From assembly GCF_003987435.1 (NCBI RefSeq), contig NZ_PIQG01000001.1, positions 682,001-746,000 on the forward strand: 64,000 nt of DNA, read 5' to 3'. Origin of the DNA: Pseudidiomarina taiwanensis (GTDB taxonomy: Bacteria; Pseudomonadota; Gammaproteobacteria; Enterobacterales; Alteromonadaceae). A program made the translations under genes and the position numbers. Of this stretch, positions 55,574 to 64,000 are shown piece after piece. The notes below the pieces were generated by a model. It saw nothing but the letters and a program-made list of their open reading frames with translations, was not told the DNA's origin and made no database searches. The first letter of the stretch is position 1; the number at the start of each line of letters is the position of its first letter.

Positions 55574-57478
55574 TTAGGCCGATTCAGTCAGCTCTAACAT
55601 CATACTATTCAAGCGGGCGACAAATTGTGCCGGATCTTTGAGACTCCCACGCTCCGCTAATGTCGCTTGATCTAACAGTAGCTGCGCCCATTGTTCGAAC
55701 CGCGCATCATCTTTCAAGGCAACCACGCGCTGTACCAGGGCATGCTGTGGGTTCAACTCAAAGATATACTTGGTTTCAGGCACTTTTTGTCCAGCAGCTT
55801 CCATCAGTTTGGCCATCTGCGTGCTCATATCATCATCATCAGTGACGATACAGGCCGGTGAATCGGTCAAACGATGCGTCACGCGGACATCTTTCACCCG
55901 CTCGCCAAGGGTTTCTTTAAAGCGCTTCACCTGCTTAGCAAAGTCTTTTTCGACCTTTTTCTGCTGTTTCTTGTCATCCTCATTATCAAGGTCGCCAAGA
56001 TCAAGATCGCCACGCGTGACCGCCTGGAATGGCTTTTCTTTGTACTCACTTAAATGGCTCATCAGCCACTCATCGATGCGCTCAGACATCAGCAGTACTT
56101 CGATACCTTTCTTGCGGAAAATCTCGAGCGCAGGGTTGTTAGCGGCAGCTTCATAACTATCCGCAACGATGTAATAAATCTTGTTTTGCTGCTCTGGCAT
56201 CCGCTCTAGGTAATGATCGAGGCTAACCGTAGCTGCGGCACTATCATTATGAGTTGAAGCAAAGCGCAATAAGCCGGCAATTTTCTCTTGATTAGCCGGG
56301 TCTTCCGCCGGACCTTCTTTCAAGACATTGCCAAAGGTGTCCCAAAATTCTTGATAGGTTTCAGGTTCATCTTTCGCCAGTTTGCTCAGCATGCTAAGCA
56401 CTTTTTTGGTGCTACCGTTGCGCATTGCACGGGTAATTTTATTATCTTGCAAAATTTCACGTGAAACGTTCAATGGTAAGTCGTTCGAGTCCATTAAACC
56501 CTTCACAAAGCGCAAATAGCTTGGCATCAACTGTTTCGCATCATCCATGATGAACACACGTTTCACATACAGTTTAATGCCGCTTTGTTGTTCACGGTTC
56601 CACAAATCCCATGGCGCCCGTTTTGGAATATAAAGTAAGCTGGTGTATTCGTGGGTACCCTCGACTTTGTTGTGGCTCCACAATAATGGGTCCTCAAAAT
56701 CATGGGCGACCGATTTATAAAACTCTTTGTACTCGTCGTCGCTGATATCAGCCTTTTCACGCGTCCACAGCGCTTGTCCTGAATTCACTGCTTCCCAGCT
56801 CTCTTGCTTTTGCTCTTCGTCATCGCTGACATTCGCTGGCATTTCAACTGGGATACTCAGGTGATCAGAATACTTGGTAATGATTCCGCGCAAGCGGAAG
56901 TTATCCAAAAACTCTTCGGCATCATCGCGTAAATGGAGAATGATATCGGTTCCACGTTTGGCCTTTTCGATTGAGGCAATGGTGAACTCGCCTTCTCCGG
57001 CAGAAACCCATTCGACCGCATCACTCGCATCAGCACCGGCGGCCCGAGTGCGAACCGTTACTTTATCGGCAACAATAAACGCTGAATAAAAGCCGACCCC
57101 GAATTGGCCAATCAGGCGGCTGTCTTTGGCTTGGTCACCAGAGAGTTTACTAAAGAATTCTGCTGTACCCGACTTGGCAATCGTGCCTAAGTGTTGCATC
57201 ACTTCATCGCGGGTCATACCGATACCGTTATCACTAATCGTGATGGTTTTCGCATCTTTATCAGCAGCTACGCGAACCCGTAATTCACTATCGTTGGCAA
57301 GCAGGCTATCGTCGCTTAACGCCTTAAAGCGCAGCTTGTCTGCCGCATCAGAAGCATTCGAGACAAGCTCACGTAGGAATATTTCTTTATTGGAATACAG
57401 AGAATGGATCATCAAATGAAGCAACTGCTTCACTTCTGTTTGAAAGCCATGAGTTTCCATATGCTGGCTATCAGCCAT
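55574..57478 (-). CDS. htpG: Molecular chaperone HtpG (Hsp90)
   Basis: A 634-residue Hsp90. The N-terminal GHKL ATPase domain has Glu-Leu-Val-Ser-Asn-Ala-Ser-Asp-Ala (catalytic Glu and Asn near 37-41), Asp-Asn-Gly-Ile-Gly-Met near 83 and Gly-Gln-Phe-Gly-Val-Gly-Phe-Tyr-Ser near 124; middle and C-terminal dimerisation domains follow in full. The start has GAGGAG, and the first residues before Glu-Thr-His-Gly-Phe-Gln are slightly longer than in E. coli (624 residues). A sigma-32-like promoter lies 41-68 bases upstream. Confidence 0.97.
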   Translation of the reverse strand: MADSQHMETHGFQTEVKQLLHLMIHSLYSNKEIFLRELVSNASDAADKLRFKALSDDSLLANDSELRVRVAADKDAKTITISDNGIGMTRDEVMQHLGTIAKSGTAEFFSKLSGDQAKDSRLIGQFGVGFYSAFIVADKVTVRTRAAGADASDAVEWVSAGEGEFTIASIEKAKRGTDIILHLRDDAEEFLDNFRLRGIITKYSDHLSIPVEMPANVSDDEEQKQESWEAVNSGQALWTREKADISDDEYKEFYKSVAHDFEDPLLWSHNKVEGTHEYTSLLYIPKRAPWDLWNREQQSGIKLYVKRVFIMDDAKQLMPSYLRFVKGLMDSNDLPLNVSREILQDNKITRAMRNGSTKKVLSMLSKLAKDEPETYQEFWDTFGNVLKEGPAEDPANQEKIAGLLRFASTHNDSAAATVSLDHYLERMPEQQNKIYYIVADSYEAAANNPALEIFRKKGIEVLLMSERIDEWLMSHLSEYKEKPFQAVTRGDLDLGDLDNEDDKKQQKKVEKDFAKQVKRFKETLGERVKDVRVTHRLTDSPACIVTDDDDMSTQMAKLMEAAGQKVPETKYIFELNPQHALVQRVVALKDDARFEQWAQLLLDQATLAERGSLKDPAQFVARLNSMMLELTESA

Positions 57479-57518
57479 AGTCTTATCTCCTCAACTGACC
57501 ATTAAGTACTGCTACAAT

Positions 57519-57546
57519 AAATGGGGTTAAGCTGGCTGAATTCAAC
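57519..57546 (-). promoter_or_regulatory. Putative sigma-32 (heat-shock) promoter of htpG
   Basis: On the minus strand GTTGAAT (57546-57540), 13 bases, then CCCCATTT (57526-57519) closely match the RpoH consensus CTTGAAA-N13-17-CCCCATNT. Placed just ahead of htpG, a classical heat-shock gene. Confidence 0.75.
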
Positions 57547-57549
57547 TGC

Positions 57550-58164
57550 CTAGGAAGAATTTTTTAAGAAAGATTTGCGCCCACTAAACGCATGTCCAAG
57601 GGTGGCTTGGTCAACGTACTCAAGCTCTCCCCCAACTGGCACGCCGTGTGCAATTCTGGAAGTGACAATCTGATGTTGCTCGGCCAGCTCGGCAATGAAA
57701 TGAGCCGTCGCCTCACCCTCGACGGTTGGATTAGTGGCGAGAATAACTTCTTGAATAGGCTCTTGCGCAAAGCGCTCGGCCAGCTTATCTAACCCAATAT
57801 CCTCAGGCCCGATGCCATCAAGTGGGGACAGATGCCCCATCAAAACAAAATAGCAACCTTGGAACTGCCCTGTCTGCTCAATCGCGAGGACGTCGGCTGG
57901 GGTTTCAACAATACAAAGAAGCCCGGTATCACGGCGTTTAACTTGCGCACAAATGCTACATTCAGAGGTTTCGCTTAGGGTACGACAAACCTCACAGTGG
58001 CCAACTTTGGCCACCGCTTGCTGGAGCGCTTCCGCCAACTCGATGGCACCATCACGATTGCGTTCGAGCAATTGAAATGCCATCCGCTGCGCACTTTTTT
58101 GACCCACACTTGGCAGGATGCGTAACGCTTGAATTAACTGTTGAATCGCCGGGCTTAATTGCAT
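57550..58164 (-). CDS. recR: Recombination protein RecR
   Basis: A 204-residue RecFOR-pathway protein that helps load RecA on gapped DNA. It has an N-terminal helix-hairpin-helix (Leu-Pro-Ser-Val-Gly-Gln-Lys-Ser-Ala), a C4 zinc finger with Cys57, Cys60, Cys69 and Cys72, and a Toprim domain with Val-Glu-Thr-Pro-Ala-Asp near 86 and Thr-Asn-Pro-Thr-Val-Glu-Gly-Glu-Ala near 144. It follows ybaB by 20 bases. Confidence 0.96.
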   Translation of the reverse strand: MQLSPAIQQLIQALRILPSVGQKSAQRMAFQLLERNRDGAIELAEALQQAVAKVGHCEVCRTLSETSECSICAQVKRRDTGLLCIVETPADVLAIEQTGQFQGCYFVLMGHLSPLDGIGPEDIGLDKLAERFAQEPIQEVILATNPTVEGEATAHFIAELAEQHQIVTSRIAHGVPVGGELEYVDQATLGHAFSGRKSFLKNSS

Positions 58165-58184
58165 GAATACAAATCCTAAAGGGC

Positions 58185-58514
58185 CTAAAACGGCATTTTC
58201 ATACCCGGTGGCAGATTCATGCCAGCGGTGACTTCAGCCATTTTCTCTTTACTGGTTTGCTCAACTCGACGGACTGCATCATTAATCGCCGCGGCGACCA
58301 AGTCTTCGATCATTTCTGCATCGTCGTCGGCAAATAAGCTTGGATCAATAGTCACTCGACGTACGTTATGATTGCCCAACATGGTGACTTTCACCAAGCC
58401 TGCTCCGGCTTCACCGGTCACTTCCATTTTGGCGATTTCTTCTTGGGTCTTTTGCATGCGCTCTTGCATTTGCTGCGCCTGCTTCATCATATTCCCTAAT
58501 CCACCTTTAAACAT
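58185..58514 (-). CDS. ybaB: YbaB/EbfC family nucleoid-associated protein
   Basis: A 109-residue DNA-binding dimer of the YbaB/EbfC family. It begins with a Met/Gln/Lys-rich amphipathic helix (residues 8-30) and has [10 protein letters not shown] near 32-41. It lies 9 bases after dnaX and before recR, an arrangement conserved across bacteria. Its exact role is debated. Confidence 0.95.
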   Translation of the reverse strand: MFKGGLGNMMKQAQQMQERMQKTQEEIAKMEVTGEAGAGLVKVTMLGNHNVRRVTIDPSLFADDDAEMIEDLVAAAINDAVRRVEQTSKEKMAEVTAGMNLPPGMKMPF

Positions 58515-58523
58515 GATTTACCT

Positions 58524-60473
<1,950 letters not shown>

Positions 60474-60533
60474 TCTACATGTTGACTTGAATGCCTATAC
60501 CTTACTGCAAAAAGTGCTTCGGGTATAGCCTGA

Positions 60534-60935
60534 TTAGTTAGAAAGGGTGAGTTTGCCAAGCCCTTGAATGGTCCGGGCAAGATCGCTAAAAATTTCAAGA
60601 ATCTGCTTTTCTTGCAATGGTTTAGCGAGACACAAGTCGGCTCCAGCTCGGCTTGCCAAAGGGGCAACCTGCTGAATATCTTGGGTTGTCATAAGAATTA
60701 AAGGAGCTTGCTGATAAGACTCATGTGAGCGTAAATTCTTGATTAAACTCACCCCATCCATGAGCGGCATCTTATGGTCAATCAAAACGGCATCAAAACG
60801 TTCCGCTTTTGCTTTACTCAGACCTTCTAAGCCATCTTTGGCAACGACTACCCGATAAGCGGTTCCAGCTAACATCTGCTGCAACATCCCTCGAGTCGCC
60901 GGATTATCCTCAACCAGCAAAAGCGCTAACGTCAT
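60534..60935 (-). CDS. Stand-alone response-regulator receiver protein
   Basis: A 133-residue CheY-like receiver with no output domain. The acid pair is Glu9-Asp10, the phospho-acceptor is Asp53 in Leu-Ile-Asp-His-Lys-Met-Pro-Leu-Met-Asp-Gly, the switch Thr is in Leu-Met-Thr-Thr-Gln-Asp, and the Lys is in Leu-Ala-Lys-Pro-Leu. There is no kinase gene in the window. ATG 60935 is taken; a TTG at 60947 is possible and ribosome-binding sites are ambiguous. It follows the 42-residue membrane protein by 15 bases, suggesting cotranscription. It is not chemotaxis-linked by context. Confidence 0.85.
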   Translation of the reverse strand: MTLALLLVEDNPATRGMLQQMLAGTAYRVVVAKDGLEGLSKAKAERFDAVLIDHKMPLMDGVSLIKNLRSHESYQQAPLILMTTQDIQQVAPLASRAGADLCLAKPLQEKQILEIFSDLARTIQGLGKLTLSN

Positions 60936-60950
60936 ACCTTTGACCAAACC

Positions 60951-61079
60951 TTATGAAAAGAACTTTACCCATGATAGAACCGCTGGAAGAGCCGGAACTG
61001 CAACGAATACAATCACTGCCAACCATCCCATGCCTGCACTTGCTGAACGATCAACATACTTCTCATTGTGCTGCGCCAT
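60951..61079 (-). CDS. Small single-helix membrane protein (42 residues)
   Basis: A 42-codon open frame with AGAGGT upstream of its ATG. It has a polar N-terminus (Met-Ala-Gln-His-Asn-Glu-Lys-Tyr-Val-Asp-Arg), then a hydrophobic helix from about residue 17 to 37 with two Pro residues (Val-Pro-Ala-Leu-Pro-Ala-Val), and a short Lys-Phe-Phe-Ser end. It is preceded by a plausible promoter and followed after 15 bases by the receiver protein. I do not recognise a family. The hydrophobic pattern, start signal and promoter make it a likely real gene. Confidence 0.65.
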   Translation of the reverse strand: MAQHNEKYVDRSASAGMGWLAVIVFVAVPALPAVLSWVKFFS

Positions 61080-61116
61080 GAATACGACCTCTTGTGGAGT
61101 TGATTTTGAGTCGCGC

Positions 61117-61145
61117 ATGATACTCGATCACCCTGCCCTGAACAA
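61117..61145 (-). promoter_or_regulatory. Putative promoter of the small membrane protein and receiver genes
   Basis: On the minus strand TTGTTC (61145-61140) and TATCAT (61122-61117) are 17 bases apart, 38 bases upstream of the small ORF. Confidence 0.55.
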
Positions 61146-61170
61146 CCGCCGAAATGATGAAAATCAGGTT

Positions 61171-61199
61171 AAAAAAAACCCCGCAAAATGCGGGGTTTT
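61171..61199 (-). terminator. Terminator of the TonB/TPR operon
   Basis: AAAACCCCGCA (61175-61185) and TGCGGGGTTTT (61189-61199) form a perfect 11-bp stem with a 3-base loop; on the minus strand eight Ts follow. It lies 26 bases after the TPR gene stop. Confidence 0.95.
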
Positions 61200-61224
61200 A
61201 GCGATTTTCATCTTAATCAAACGC

Positions 61225-62517
61225 TTACAGGTTTACACCTTTGTTCGAAGCTTTGGTACGAATGTACTGCTCCCAACTTGATGCAGCGCGACGCGTATCA
61301 GGCAGACGTTTTGCCTCTAGTACATAGCGTAACGCATCAGCATATTTCTCTTGGTAGAAATAGGTCTCTGCTAGCGACATGTACACCGCACCTTTATCTT
61401 CGATACCGAATTCAAGCGCTTTCAAATACGCCTGCTCAGCATCGCGATAACGCTCAGCCCGGATGAAGCTTGTACCTTGACGACGGTATTGCATCGCGCG
61501 GTCATCATCTTCTTCCTCAAGCTTCGCTGCCTCACCAAAATAACGTGCAGCTTTTGCGAACTCTTTCGAGGCCTCAAAGTTGCTCGCGGCGTTTTGGTAG
61601 TTACGCGCAGTTTTCTCGATATCGCCACTGGCAAGATGCTTCACCATGGTTTCCGCAGCTTTGAACGGGATATCGTTGTTCGCGTACAACTGAACCAGCG
61701 CTTTGTATTGGCTTTCTTTATCGAAATAACCCGCTAAGTAAGCCAACTCCAGCGTTTGTAAAGCTTTGTCGACCCGCTCTTCGAGCAAGTACAACATGCC
61801 TAACTGGTTCCACCAAGTACGCTCGCCTGGCAACACCAACAAGCCAGCTTCGAGAACTTCAATCGCTTGTGCATACATTTTGCGCTCGTAATAAGACGCA
61901 ACTTTCAGCACGTACGGGTTTTTGTCTGGCTCTTCAGCGTACTGAATCGCTAGATCCGCAGGGCGAATGATTTTGTCATATTGCTTGAGCTCGTAGTAAG
62001 CATTGGCAACACGCATTAGGACTTGTGGGTCGTATTCACCAGTGAACTGCAACCATTTACCGTAGTAATTCAGTGCTTCACTGTACTTTTCCATACCCAA
62101 GGCAAGGTCACCTGCAAGCTTCAATGAAGAAGCATGGTCCGACCAACCGAGAATGTCTGCGTCCGCGGCAATCTTGATTGAGCGAAACGCATCTTCCATC
62201 CGGTCTTGCGCTGCGTACAGGTTACCCAAGAAACGATTCAAGTAGGCCTTATCAAAGGTCTCACGAGGATCCGCTTCTTCCAGCTCTGCAATCGCCGCAA
62301 CAATATCTTCTTCCTCACTATAGAGTTCGAAAGCGCGCATGATGCGACGACCGACGCGGTCACCGACCGCTTGGTTACGGCGGCTGTCCTTTTGCTTTTG
62401 GATGGTATCCGCTGACGGCAAGTTGTAGTTGATCTCCTGCGCACTGGCAGTCGAAATCATCAACCCAGCAACCAATAAAGCAGCACTTACAGATAATGAT
62501 ACAAATTTATTCATCAT
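61225..62517 (-). CDS. Periplasmic tetratricopeptide-repeat protein of the TonB cluster
   Basis: A 430-residue protein with a signal peptide (about residues 1-26, ending Ser-Thr-Ala-Ser-Ala) and then many TPR-like helical pairs, for example around 90-120, 130-165, 205-235 and 340-400. It lacks a membrane anchor and lipobox. Its ATG (62517, with another at 62514) follows GAGGAG and overlaps the tonB stop by one base. Such TPR proteins accompany ExbB-ExbD-TonB2-type systems in marine gammaproteobacteria and are thought to assist TonB energy transfer; the precise role here is inferred from context. Confidence 0.85.
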   Translation of the reverse strand: MMNKFVSLSVSAALLVAGLMISTASAQEINYNLPSADTIQKQKDSRRNQAVGDRVGRRIMRAFELYSEEEDIVAAIAELEEADPRETFDKAYLNRFLGNLYAAQDRMEDAFRSIKIAADADILGWSDHASSLKLAGDLALGMEKYSEALNYYGKWLQFTGEYDPQVLMRVANAYYELKQYDKIIRPADLAIQYAEEPDKNPYVLKVASYYERKMYAQAIEVLEAGLLVLPGERTWWNQLGMLYLLEERVDKALQTLELAYLAGYFDKESQYKALVQLYANNDIPFKAAETMVKHLASGDIEKTARNYQNAASNFEASKEFAKAARYFGEAAKLEEEDDDRAMQYRRQGTSFIRAERYRDAEQAYLKALEFGIEDKGAVYMSLAETYFYQEKYADALRYVLEAKRLPDTRRAASSWEQYIRTKASNKGVNL

Positions 62518-63122
62518 TATTGCTCCTCTAGGTTGAAGTCGAGCTGGACCGTCTGACCCGGCTGACGAACTGGCTTACCATCGACCATTTTTGGCTTGTA
62601 TTTCCAGCGTAACAAGGCGCGACGTGCTTCTTGATCGAACACTCGACGAGGTTCTGAATCAAGCACTTCTACGTCTGTAACACCGCCGGTCTCATCAATC
62701 GTGAACCGCAACATTACCCAGCCGCTAATACCGTCTCGTGCTGCTTCTGGTGGGAAGCGAGGGTTAATCCGAACGATAGGCGTAGCTTCGCCATCGGCCA
62801 TCATAGGGCCCGCACCAAGGTCAGTATTTACCCCACCGGTATCAACATCGAATTCAAATCCAACATTGAAGTCACTATCGGCATTATCAGGTTCTACCGG
62901 AGGTGTTTCCGGAGGCTGTGCCGGTGGTGGCGGTGGTGGCGGTGGCGTACGCCGACGCTGGTCAACATTAGACTCAGGCGGCTGCGACACAATCTCGATG
63001 GTCGCAGTCGGTGGAGGCGGCGCATTACGGCCATCGCCCCCACTGATCAAAAACGCCATAAACGCGAACAATAGGAACGTAGCAGCGGCACCCAATAGTA
63101 TTGATACTATGAAGCGCAACAT
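62517..63122 (-). CDS. tonB: TonB family energy transducer
   Basis: A 201-residue TonB with an N-terminal membrane helix (about residues 5-27), a proline-rich periplasmic spacer (Pro runs at about 35-38 and 60-77), and a C-terminal TonB domain with Pro-Arg-Phe-Pro-Pro-Glu-Ala-Ala-Arg and Gly-Trp-Val-Met-Leu-Arg-Phe near 120-142, followed by Leu-Leu-Arg-Trp-Lys-Tyr. It is shorter than E. coli TonB (239), as in the TonB2 class. It passes proton-motive energy to outer-membrane receptors. exbD lies 1 base upstream. Confidence 0.94.
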   Translation of the reverse strand: MLRFIVSILLGAAATFLLFAFMAFLISGGDGRNAPPPPTATIEIVSQPPESNVDQRRRTPPPPPPPPAQPPETPPVEPDNADSDFNVGFEFDVDTGGVNTDLGAGPMMADGEATPIVRINPRFPPEAARDGISGWVMLRFTIDETGGVTDVEVLDSEPRRVFDQEARRALLRWKYKPKMVDGKPVRQPGQTVQLDFNLEEQ

Positions 63123-63123
63123 A

Positions 63124-63528
63124 TTAATCGTCCTCTGCGGCTATCGAAATAGTAAGCTTGTTATTTGCTTCTTTGATCTGATCCATAACTTTCACGACAA
63201 CACCATGTTTGGCTTCTTTGTCTGCCTGGATCACGACCATATCAGTTGGCTGTTCGGCCAATAGACGCTCGATGTTTGCAGCAACGCGCTCAACATCAAC
63301 CATACGCTTGTCCATCCATACTTCGCCATTTCCACGAATCGCGATAAAGATGTTGGCAGAAGGCTTCTTCTGCGCCTGACTTGCTTCTGGCTTGTTCACG
63401 TCAATACCAGCTTCTTTAACGAAAGAGGTGGTAACGATGAAGAAGATCAACATGATGAATACGATGTCAAGCATCGGCGTCATATCGATCGCTGCATCTT
63501 CCTCTTCACGAAAACGTTTACGTGCCAT
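63124..63528 (-). CDS. exbD: ExbD-type biopolymer transport protein
   Basis: A 134-residue ExbD/TolR protein. After a basic N-terminus, the single membrane helix begins with Met-Thr-Pro-Met-Leu-Asp-Ile-Val-Phe (Asp21 is the proton-carrying residue) and is followed by a periplasmic domain. It works with ExbB as the proton-driven motor for TonB. It starts 12 bases after exbB and is followed by tonB. Confidence 0.95.
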   Translation of the reverse strand: MARKRFREEEDAAIDMTPMLDIVFIMLIFFIVTTSFVKEAGIDVNKPEASQAQKKPSANIFIAIRGNGEVWMDKRMVDVERVAANIERLLAEQPTDMVVIQADKEAKHGVVVKVMDQIKEANNKLTISIAAEDD

Positions 63529-63540
63529 AATTCTTCTCTC

Positions 63541-64000
63541 TTAATGATGTGGCAAACTATCGATCAGCTTGTCTTTTGCCCGACGAACCCGCGCCTCAAG
63601 ACGCGAAGCGAAGAACATACCTGACAAGGCAGCAACCATTCCCGCCATAGTTGGGATTGTTGCCATCGAGATACCCGACGCCATCAAGCGTGGGTTACCC
63701 GTGCCCTGCACCGCCATGATTTCGAATACAGTAATCATACCTGTTACTGTACCGAGTAGTCCGATCAACGGACAGATAGCGACACAAGTCTTGATCAAGA
63801 AAATACGCGCATCTAGCTTTTGAGCTGCCTCAGAAACCCAAGCTTCACGGATTTTATGTGCGTACCATGAGGTGGTGTCTTCACGAGCGTCCCATCTAGC
63901 GATGATTTCTTTCTTCATCTTAGGGAACACACCCGTAAGGAACCAGTAACGCTCAACCATCAAAACCCACATGAGGAAGAGCGCCCCCATGACGATGTAC
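63541..64000 (-). CDS. exbB: ExbB-type proton channel protein (N-terminus cut by window edge)
   Basis: The last 152 residues of a MotA/TolQ/ExbB protein; the frame stays open to the right edge through Tyr-Ile-Val before the internal Met at 63990, so the true start lies outside. It has a first membrane helix (Val-Met-Gly-Ala-Leu-Phe-Leu-Met), a cytoplasmic loop, and two C-terminal helices with Pro-Leu-Ile-Gly-Leu-Leu-Gly-Thr-Val-Thr-Gly-Met and Ile-Pro-Thr-Met-Ala-Gly-Met-Val-Ala. It forms the motor with ExbD. By analogy with TonB2 loci, a longer ExbB/TtpC-like gene may lie further right. Confidence 0.92.
   Translation of the reverse strand, partial: YIVMGALFLMWVLMVERYWFLTGVFPKMKKEIIARWDAREDTTSWYAHKIREAWVSEAAQKLDARIFLIKTCVAICPLIGLLGTVTGMITVFEIMAVQGTGNPRLMASGISMATIPTMAGMVAALSGMFFASRLEARVRRAKDKLIDSLPHH

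Noticed and set aside
60940-61281. Plus-strand 113-residue open frame
   Set aside because: It is antisense to the 42-residue membrane gene and crosses a strong terminator; composition is not protein-like.

Overview
The window is chromosomal core DNA of a gammaproteobacterium. Gene content and local order repeatedly match Escherichia coli blocks (rsxABCDGE-nth, gloA-rnt, grxD/sodB, fadR-dsbB, ycgLMN, yoaA-tsaB-slp-fadD-rnd, dnaX-ybaB-recR-htpG-adk, tesA/ybbA-ybbP, hisLGDCBHAFI, trpLEGDCFBA). Divergence from E. coli, the joining of blocks that lie far apart there, and an ExbB-ExbD-TonB-TPR cluster suggest a marine Alteromonadales-type organism, perhaps Idiomarinaceae. That family assignment is inference; no marker gene in the window settles it. 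I see no transposase, phage gene, CRISPR array or defence island.

Layout. 1-1092: sixA (partial), rnfH and ratA on the minus strand, divergent from smpB. 1570-8478: trp promoter, leader peptide with three Trp codons, attenuator and trpEGD(CF)BA. 8444-14715: a YfcH-type SDR, yciB, an alpha/beta hydrolase, the ybbAP-type ABC exporter and tesA. 14733-17110: three tRNA-Glu and one tRNA-Ala (minus), gltX, two tRNA-Val (plus). 17124-22376: a small membrane protein, uvrB, a MATE pump and an aminotransferase. 22377-22899: an AT-rich non-coding stretch with a cluster of DnaA-box-like 9-mers, then two tRNA-Asn. 23192-30571: one ten-gene co-directional operon (rsxABCDGE, nth, gloA, rnt, DUF2238). 30571-30857: a striking double tandem-repeat block. 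30910-34119: peroxiredoxin, grxD, sodB, fadR, dsbB. 34116-43502: a long minus-strand series (ycgN, ycgM, lytic transglycosylase, ycgL, rnd, fadD, hydrolase, slp, tsaB, yoaA). 43650-50949: his promoter, four-His leader peptide, attenuator and hisGDCBHAF(IE). 50888-60473, all minus: MATE pump, csdA, hydrolase, MAPEG protein, adk, htpG, recR, ybaB, dnaX. 60534-64000, minus: a lone receiver-domain protein, an unlisted 42-residue membrane protein, and the TPR-tonB-exbD-exbB system, which runs off the right edge.

The two amino-acid operons are both controlled by ribosome-mediated attenuation, visible directly as leader peptides plus terminators. Redox and stress functions cluster in the middle (Rsx, Nth, peroxiredoxin, monothiol glutaredoxin, Fe-SOD, DsbB). 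FadR lies in the same window as its likely target fadD, which has a FadR-like site upstream.

I did not find an obviously new multi-gene system. The observations most worth following are: the heptamer/16-mer repeat block after the DUF2238 gene; an A10 slippery run in dnaX that would give a gamma-type product 463 residues long; the DnaA-box cluster beside tRNA-Asn; the 42-residue membrane protein upstream of the orphan receiver; and several unexplained perfect inverted repeats in promoters or leaders.
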